From: Bacillota bacterium | Lineage (GTDB): Bacteria > Bacillota > Dethiobacteria > Dethiobacterales > Dethiobacteraceae | Direction of reading: 5' to 3' | Length of the DNA: 9,647 nt | NCBI GenBank assembly: GCA_012841735.1 | Contig: DUUE01000063.1 | Span: 1-9,647, forward strand | In this document: positions 4,976 to 9,647 of the stretch, one piece after another | How the letters are laid out: every line of letters starts with the position of its first letter | How positions within the stretch are numbered: the first letter of the stretch is position 1 | Notes under the pieces: generated by a model | What the model was told of the DNA's origin: nothing | Databases searched by the model: none | What the model saw: the letters and a program-made list of their open reading frames with translations, nothing else | Program-made: the position numbers and the translations under genes

Positions 4976-6404
4976 ATTTTCCCCGCCTGGGAAAAGGGTG
5001 ACTGTGGCGGTTTTCCCGTTGCCTTTTCTCCTTCCCGGAAGCTGGAGGCTTGCTTTTGCGCCGGGTACGGCTCTCTTTTTTGACTGGCAATGGTGCTTCC
5101 GCTGTCAGGCGGACAGGTGTGGTATCCGGTTCCCTGGTCAGCAGCTTGAGCGCAGCAGCCACCAGCTGTACCGCATCGTGTTCATGTAGCAGCCCGGCGG
5201 CAAGGTTTGCATAATAAGCTGTATCTTCCGCTGCCGCGGTTTGTAGCAGTTTGTCCACCGCCTCCCGCTGCAGTCCTGCAACTGCGTCTTTGATGGTGGG
5301 AATGGCCTGGCGGGGAATTTTCCGTTTGATTTCCTGTTCAATCATCCGCAGGTGGCCACTTTCCCGCGGCGTGACAAGGGTTATGGCAAGGCCGCTTTTA
5401 CCTGCCCTGCCTGTCCGCCCGATACGGTGGACATAACTTTCCGCATCCTGAGGAATGTCAAAGTTATAGACATGGGTGATGCCTGTAATATCCAGGCCGC
5501 GGGCCGCCACGTCTGTGGCCACCAGGATTTCAATGCTGCCGTTTTTAAATTGCCGCATGACGGTGTCGCGCCGTGTCTGGGGCATGTCTCCGTGGAGGCC
5601 TTCGCAGGAATAGCCACGCTTGTTCAATGCTTCGCTTAATTCATCCACCCGGCGCCTGGTGCGGCCAAAAACGATGGCCAGTTCAGGTGACTGGATATCA
5701 AGCAAGCGGCAGAGGACATCAAATTTTTGGCTTTCTTCCACAATCAGGTGGTATTGTTCCGTCTGGGGCACTGTTACTTCCCGTGAACGGACGGCAATCA
5801 ACTGCGGTTCCCGTAAAAAACGTTGTGCCAGCTGCCTGACGGGCTGCGGCATGGTAGCGGAAAAAAGCAGTGTCTGACGTCCGGCAGGCGTTTCCTGCAG
5901 GATGGCGGTAACATCGTCAATAAACCCCATATTCAGCATTTCATCCGCCTCATCCAGCACCACCTTTTCCACCGTATCCAGGCGGATGGTACGACGGCGG
6001 ATGTGGTCCAGCAGCCGCCCCGGGGTACCCACAATAATCTGCGGTAAATTTTTCAGGGCACGGATCTGACGGGCGATATCCTGGCCGCCATAAACAGGCA
6101 GGGCACGGATGTGCTGAAACTGTCCGATTCTGTTTAATTCTTCCGCCACCTGCATCGCCAGTTCCCGGGTAGGGGTAATGACCAGAGCCCGGATGGCGGT
6201 GTCGCCGCCGGCAAGGCACTCTACCAGCGGAATGCCGAAGGCTGCCGTCTTTCCTGTTCCTGTATGAGCCTGCCCGATCAGGTCACGGCCGGTAAGAATA
6301 ACAGGAATTGCCAGGCTCTGAATAGGGGTGGCTTCTTCAAAACCCATCCTGTTTAACGCCTTTAATGTTTCCGCGCTGAGACCAAACTCCGTAAAAGCCT
6401 TCAT
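4974..6404 (-). CDS. DEAD-box ATP-dependent RNA helicase (CshA/DeaD-like)
   Basis: This 476-residue cytosolic helicase unwinds RNA duplexes using ATP and is likely active in ribosome assembly, RNA decay or cold adaptation. All core motifs are intact: the Q motif GFEEATPIQ (21-29), Walker A AHTGTGKT (46-53), PTREL (78-82), TPGR (127-130), DEAD (151-154), SAT (182-184), VFGRTRR (245-251), ATDVAARGLD (296-305) and HRIGRTGR (326-333). After the two RecA-like domains come a helical stretch (about 380-423) and a basic Lys/Arg-rich tail (about 440-476), typical of RNA-binding extensions in CshA-type enzymes. I see no clear DbpA-type RNA-binding domain. The ATG at 6404 has AAGGTGA six bases upstream. 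The gene follows the M3 peptidase by 38 bases and ends inside an intrinsic terminator. Confidence 0.95.
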   Translation of the reverse strand: MKAFTEFGLSAETLKALNRMGFEEATPIQSLAIPVILTGRDLIGQAHTGTGKTAAFGIPLVECLAGGDTAIRALVITPTRELAMQVAEELNRIGQFQHIRALPVYGGQDIARQIRALKNLPQIIVGTPGRLLDHIRRRTIRLDTVEKVVLDEADEMLNMGFIDDVTAILQETPAGRQTLLFSATMPQPVRQLAQRFLREPQLIAVRSREVTVPQTEQYHLIVEESQKFDVLCRLLDIQSPELAIVFGRTRRRVDELSEALNKRGYSCEGLHGDMPQTRRDTVMRQFKNGSIEILVATDVAARGLDITGITHVYNFDIPQDAESYVHRIGRTGRAGKSGLAITLVTPRESGHLRMIEQEIKRKIPRQAIPTIKDAVAGLQREAVDKLLQTAAAEDTAYYANLAAGLLHEHDAVQLVAAALKLLTREPDTTPVRLTAEAPLPVKKESRTRRKSKPPASGKEKRQRENRHSHPFPRRGK

Positions 6405-6442
6405 CAGCTTTCACCTTCCTTCCGCAGGATGCGCCGCTTCTT

Positions 6443-8131
6443 TTACGGGCGGTTTTCTTCCAGCCGGCTGCGGACGGCAGCCGTCACTTGTTTTACTGTC
6501 CCGGGGGCAAATGGAGATGACAGCCGTGCCAGGGACAGAAGTTCAAGCAGCGGCAGGCTGCCGCCGGCGCGGCAAAGAGCCAGGTAATCCTGCCAGGCAC
6601 TTTCCCGTGCAGTAAAAGCACGCTGCCAGAGCTGGAAAACACATGTCCCGGCCAAACAGTAGTCTATGTAATAAAATGGCACTTCAAAGATATGCCCCTG
6701 CTGGTACCAATAACCGCCGTCCAGGAGAAAGGGATGGCCATCATAATCACGGTGCGGCAAATATATCTGCTCCAGGGTGTGCCAGAGCCGGCGGCGCTCC
6801 GCTGAAGTCAGTCCGGGACGGGCAAAAACTTCATGCTGGAAATGGTCTACCAGTGCACCGTAGGGCAGGAAGAGGACAGCTTCGGACAGGTGCTGGTGGC
6901 GGTAAAGGGGCGCCAGGCTGCCAAAAAAAAGCTCCATATAGGGCCGGGTAAAAAACTCCATGCCCATGGACGGTATTTCCGCCGCCTCCATGGTGGCGAA
7001 ATGATATTCCGGAATGTCACGGTGCCGGCCGAGCCAGACCTGAAAAGCGTGGCCCGCTTCATGTGTCAGCACATCAATGTCGCCCGCCGTGCCGTTGAAA
7101 TTGGCGAAAATAAAGGGGGCCTGAAAAGCGGCCAGGTAATCGCAATAGCCTCCCGGAGCCTTGTGTGCGCGTGCCAGGAGGTCCAAAAGCTCCCGCTCCG
7201 TCAGTTCGCGGAAAAAATCCCCCGTTTCCGGTGACAGCTCCTGATACATGGCCTGTCCCTGTGCCAGGATTTCCTCCGGTGTCCCGGCGGGGGCAGGATT
7301 TCCTTCCGGATAAAAAAGCGCTTCGTCATAATATTTCAGGGAGGGCAGCCCCAGGCGTTCTGCCTGCTGTGTGCGCAGGGCGGATGCCAGCGGCACTACA
7401 TGGCGCTTGATTTCCCGGCGGAAAGCGGCCACTTCCCGGGCCGTGTAGTCTGAACGGCTGCGCCGCAAATATGCCAGAGGAATAAAGTTTTCAAAACCGA
7501 GGCGGGCGGCAATTTCCGTACGGACAGCCACCAGGCGCGCATAGATTTCATCAAATTCCTCCCGGTGCCCGGCAAAAAAGCGGTAGCGGGCTTCTGCCGC
7601 TTCCCGGCGGATGGTTCTGTCGGGCGACTGCTGGTAAGGCACCAGCTGGGAAAGGTTTTTCTTTTCCCCGTCAAAGGGTATGGCAGCCGACGCCAGCAAT
7701 TTTTTATAGCTGCTTGCCAGTTTGTTTTCCTGCTGCAGCAATGCTATTACCGCAGGCGAAAAAGTGCGCAGCGCCATTTCCGCCAGGGTGAATAGCTGCC
7801 TGCCGTGGCGCCGGGACAACTCCTCCCGGTGGGGGGAGGCAACAAGGGCCCGGTAATAGTCAGTAATTAATTCTTCATACAGCGGGTCCGTCTCATCAAA
7901 AAATTCCTGTTCTGCCGTGTAAAACTGATCTTTCGTATTTAAAGTATAGCGGATATGGGCAAGGCTGGATAAGGAGGCATAATAATTACGCCTGGCATTG
8001 ATCTGCCCCAGAATTTCATCCTGTGCATCAGCTGTGGCTGCCTTCACAAACTCCCGGACCAGGGAAAGAAATTCGGCCCGGAAAGCGGTAAAATCGGGGC
8101 GTTCATAGGGAAAATCACGAAAACGCTGCAC
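6443..8131 (-). CDS. M3 family oligoendopeptidase (PepF-like zinc metallopeptidase)
   Basis: This 562-residue cytosolic zinc peptidase degrades short peptides. The zinc site is clear: HEAGH at 357-361 supplies two His ligands and the catalytic Glu358. Glu385 in MEAAEIPSMG, 24 residues further on, is the expected third ligand. HIFEVPFYYIDY (480-491) carries the His and Tyr residues that stabilise the transition state in M3 enzymes. The helical N-terminal part and the length (about 560-600) fit the PepF/M3 subgroup. No signal peptide is present. The start is GTG at 8131 with AAGGGGGG nine bases upstream. An ATG at 8139 is out of frame. The gene begins 15 bases after threonine synthase, and its binding site overlaps that gene's stop codon, which suggests translational coupling. 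Substrate specificity cannot be told from sequence. Confidence 0.93.
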   Translation of the reverse strand: MQRFRDFPYERPDFTAFRAEFLSLVREFVKAATADAQDEILGQINARRNYYASLSSLAHIRYTLNTKDQFYTAEQEFFDETDPLYEELITDYYRALVASPHREELSRRHGRQLFTLAEMALRTFSPAVIALLQQENKLASSYKKLLASAAIPFDGEKKNLSQLVPYQQSPDRTIRREAAEARYRFFAGHREEFDEIYARLVAVRTEIAARLGFENFIPLAYLRRSRSDYTAREVAAFRREIKRHVVPLASALRTQQAERLGLPSLKYYDEALFYPEGNPAPAGTPEEILAQGQAMYQELSPETGDFFRELTERELLDLLARAHKAPGGYCDYLAAFQAPFIFANFNGTAGDIDVLTHEAGHAFQVWLGRHRDIPEYHFATMEAAEIPSMGMEFFTRPYMELFFGSLAPLYRHQHLSEAVLFLPYGALVDHFQHEVFARPGLTSAERRRLWHTLEQIYLPHRDYDGHPFLLDGGYWYQQGHIFEVPFYYIDYCLAGTCVFQLWQRAFTARESAWQDYLALCRAGGSLPLLELLSLARLSSPFAPGTVKQVTAAVRSRLEENRP

Positions 8132-8140
8132 CAGAGCATT

Positions 8141-8148
8141 CCCCCCTT
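8141..8148 (-). promoter_or_regulatory. Ribosome binding site of the M3 peptidase, overlapping the thrC stop codon
   Basis: On the minus strand AAGGGGGG includes the last bases of the threonine synthase TAA and lies nine bases before GTG at 8131. This supports the GTG start and suggests coupled translation. Confidence 0.7.
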
Positions 8149-9646
8149 ACTTTTTTGCCAGGCTAAGAATATTTTCTACAACCTGCTGCATTTCATGCTT
8201 CCCGCACACAGAAGTATGCAAAACAGGCCGCCTTTCCAGGCCGGCGGCAGCAGGAGGCACGGGAATGCCCGTTATTTTTTCCAGCTCGCCAAAGAGAGCA
8301 AAATCATCCTTGCCGGCGAACTGCTTATTGATGGCAGTCAAAACGGCCTGGGGGAATTTGTAAGGGCTGGCGGTGGAAATTACCACGGCCGGCAGGCCGT
8401 CGCCGCTCTCTTTTCTGTATTTTTCCAGGACAGACACGGCCACCGCCGTATGCGGGTCTACCAGGTAGCCGGAAGCGGCAAACAAACCGCGGATGGCTGC
8501 AGCCGTCTCCTCTTCCGTGGCATACCCGGCAGCAAAGGCGGTCAGTCCCTTGCTTACCTCCGGCGGGAGCGTATAGACACCCTTGTGTGCCAGATCTTCC
8601 ATCCACGACCGTACCAGGCTGCTGTCCTCCCCGGCGGCATGATACAGCAACCGCTCCAGATTGCTGGAAATGAGAATATCCATGGAGGGCGACATGGTGA
8701 CAAAAAATTGACGTTTGCGGTCATAGACACCGGTGGCAAAGAAATCAAACAGCACTTTATTGCTGTTGGAGGCACAGAGGAGCCTGGCCAGCGGCAGCCC
8801 CATGCTGCGGGCATACCAGGCAGCCAGGATATTGCCGAAATTGCCTGTGGGCACCACCATGTTCACCGCATCCCCTGCGGCAATGACGTCCCTGCGGACA
8901 AGCTGCAGGTAAGCCCAGTAATAATACACAATCTGCGGCACCAGGCGACCGATATTAATGGAGTTGGCGGAAGAAAACAGATAACCGTGGCTGTCCAGGC
9001 GGCGGCGCAGGCTTTCATCGGTAAACATGGCCTTCACGCCGTTCTGGGCATCGTCAAAATTGCCTTCAATGCCGATGACATGGGTGTTATCCCCCGTCTG
9101 TGTCACCATCTGCCGTTTTTGGACTTCACTGACGCCATGCTGCGGGAAAAAGACAATAATACGTGTTCCCGCCACACCGGCAAACCCCTCCAGGGCGGCT
9201 TTGCCCGTATCGCCGGATGTGGCGGTAAGAATGACGATTTCTTTCCTCACGCCCGCTTTTTCTGCGGCCAGTTTCAGCAGGTGCGGCAGGATGGCCAGCG
9301 CCATGTCTTTAAATGCCAGGGTGGGTCCGTGAAAAAGTTCCAGGAAATGCATATTGTTGTGTGTGACCAGCGGCGCAATCTCCCGTGCGGCAAACTTGCT
9401 GTCATAAGCTTTGTTGACCGCCACGGCGATTTCTTCCCGGCTGAAACAGGTAAAGTAAAGGGACATAATGCGGCAGGCCAGTTCCTGATAAGAAAGCTGT
9501 GCCAGCTCCGTAAGCGGCCAGGGAGCAGGAGGAATAACTGTAGGGACGAACAATCCTCCGTCCGGCGCTATGCCCTGCAGAATGGCGGTGGCGGCAGAAA
9601 CGCCGCCTTCTTCCCCGCGGGTACTTTTATACAAAAGCTGTTCCAT
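8147..9646 (-). CDS. thrC: Threonine synthase
   Basis: This 499-residue PLP enzyme converts O-phosphohomoserine to threonine, the last step of threonine synthesis. The N-terminus MEQLLYKSTRG resembles the YxSTRG start of the long-form (E. coli/yeast-like) threonine synthases. FHGPTLAFKDM (105-115) carries the PLP lysine Lys113. TSGDTGKAA (143-151), SSANSINIGRL (225-235) and the phosphate loop PTGNFGN (266-272) are all present. The length fits the fungal and clostridial long form better than the 428-residue E. coli enzyme. ATG at 9646 lies one base from the window end, so the gene is complete but its ribosome binding site, promoter and upstream neighbours are not visible. It probably heads, or lies within, the operon that continues into the peptidase and helicase. 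No attenuator can be judged from here. Confidence 0.97.
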   Translation of the reverse strand: MEQLLYKSTRGEEGGVSAATAILQGIAPDGGLFVPTVIPPAPWPLTELAQLSYQELACRIMSLYFTCFSREEIAVAVNKAYDSKFAAREIAPLVTHNNMHFLELFHGPTLAFKDMALAILPHLLKLAAEKAGVRKEIVILTATSGDTGKAALEGFAGVAGTRIIVFFPQHGVSEVQKRQMVTQTGDNTHVIGIEGNFDDAQNGVKAMFTDESLRRRLDSHGYLFSSANSINIGRLVPQIVYYYWAYLQLVRRDVIAAGDAVNMVVPTGNFGNILAAWYARSMGLPLARLLCASNSNKVLFDFFATGVYDRKRQFFVTMSPSMDILISSNLERLLYHAAGEDSSLVRSWMEDLAHKGVYTLPPEVSKGLTAFAAGYATEEETAAAIRGLFAASGYLVDPHTAVAVSVLEKYRKESGDGLPAVVISTASPYKFPQAVLTAINKQFAGKDDFALFGELEKITGIPVPPAAAGLERRPVLHTSVCGKHEMQQVVENILSLAKK

Positions 9647-9647
9647 C

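Noticed and set aside
1..9647. CRISPR arrays, insertion sequences, phage genes, tRNA or rRNA genes
   Set aside because: No direct-repeat arrays, transposase motifs, phage-like proteins or RNA-gene signatures were seen on either strand.

Overview
The window looks like chromosomal DNA from an anaerobic Bacillota (Firmicutes) lineage, Clostridia- or Negativicutes-like. This is inferred from strong AGGAGG-type ribosome binding sites, frequent GTG starts, a PepF-type M3 peptidase, a surface protein with Ig-like (BIG2) repeats, a GH73-type autolysin with an SH3 domain, and an S-layer-homology (SLH) remnant. I cannot place it to genus. All six intact or partial protein genes lie on the minus strand, so the window reads from right to left.

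Layout in transcription order: (1) a housekeeping run of threonine synthase (9646-8147), an M3 oligoendopeptidase (8131-6443) and a DEAD-box RNA helicase (6404-4974). Gaps are only 15 and 38 bases, and the run is closed by a clear intrinsic terminator that overlaps the helicase stop codon. (2) A two-gene exported surface module: a beta-helix/BIG2 repeat protein (4836-3208) and, 28 bases on, an SH3/glucosaminidase autolysin (3179-1350) with two kinds of internal duplication. (3) A 456-base stretch (894-1349) without an intact gene. It holds a decayed C-terminal SLH domain on the plus strand, an inverted repeat, a strong plus-strand intrinsic terminator and the promoter of the next gene. (4) A cytosolic cyclophilin-type peptidyl-prolyl isomerase (893-369), then the first 106 codons of a NifS/IscS-type cysteine desulfurase (319 to the window edge), with a perfect GC-rich hairpin between them.

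The housekeeping genes supply threonine synthesis, peptide breakdown, RNA remodelling, protein folding and sulfur mobilisation. The surface pair is probably one transcription unit for cell-wall binding and peptidoglycan turnover. The most notable finds are the SLH pseudogene fragment with its retained terminator, and the architecture and internal repeats of the surface pair. I see no phage, CRISPR, transposon or defence system, and nothing that I would call a new biological system.
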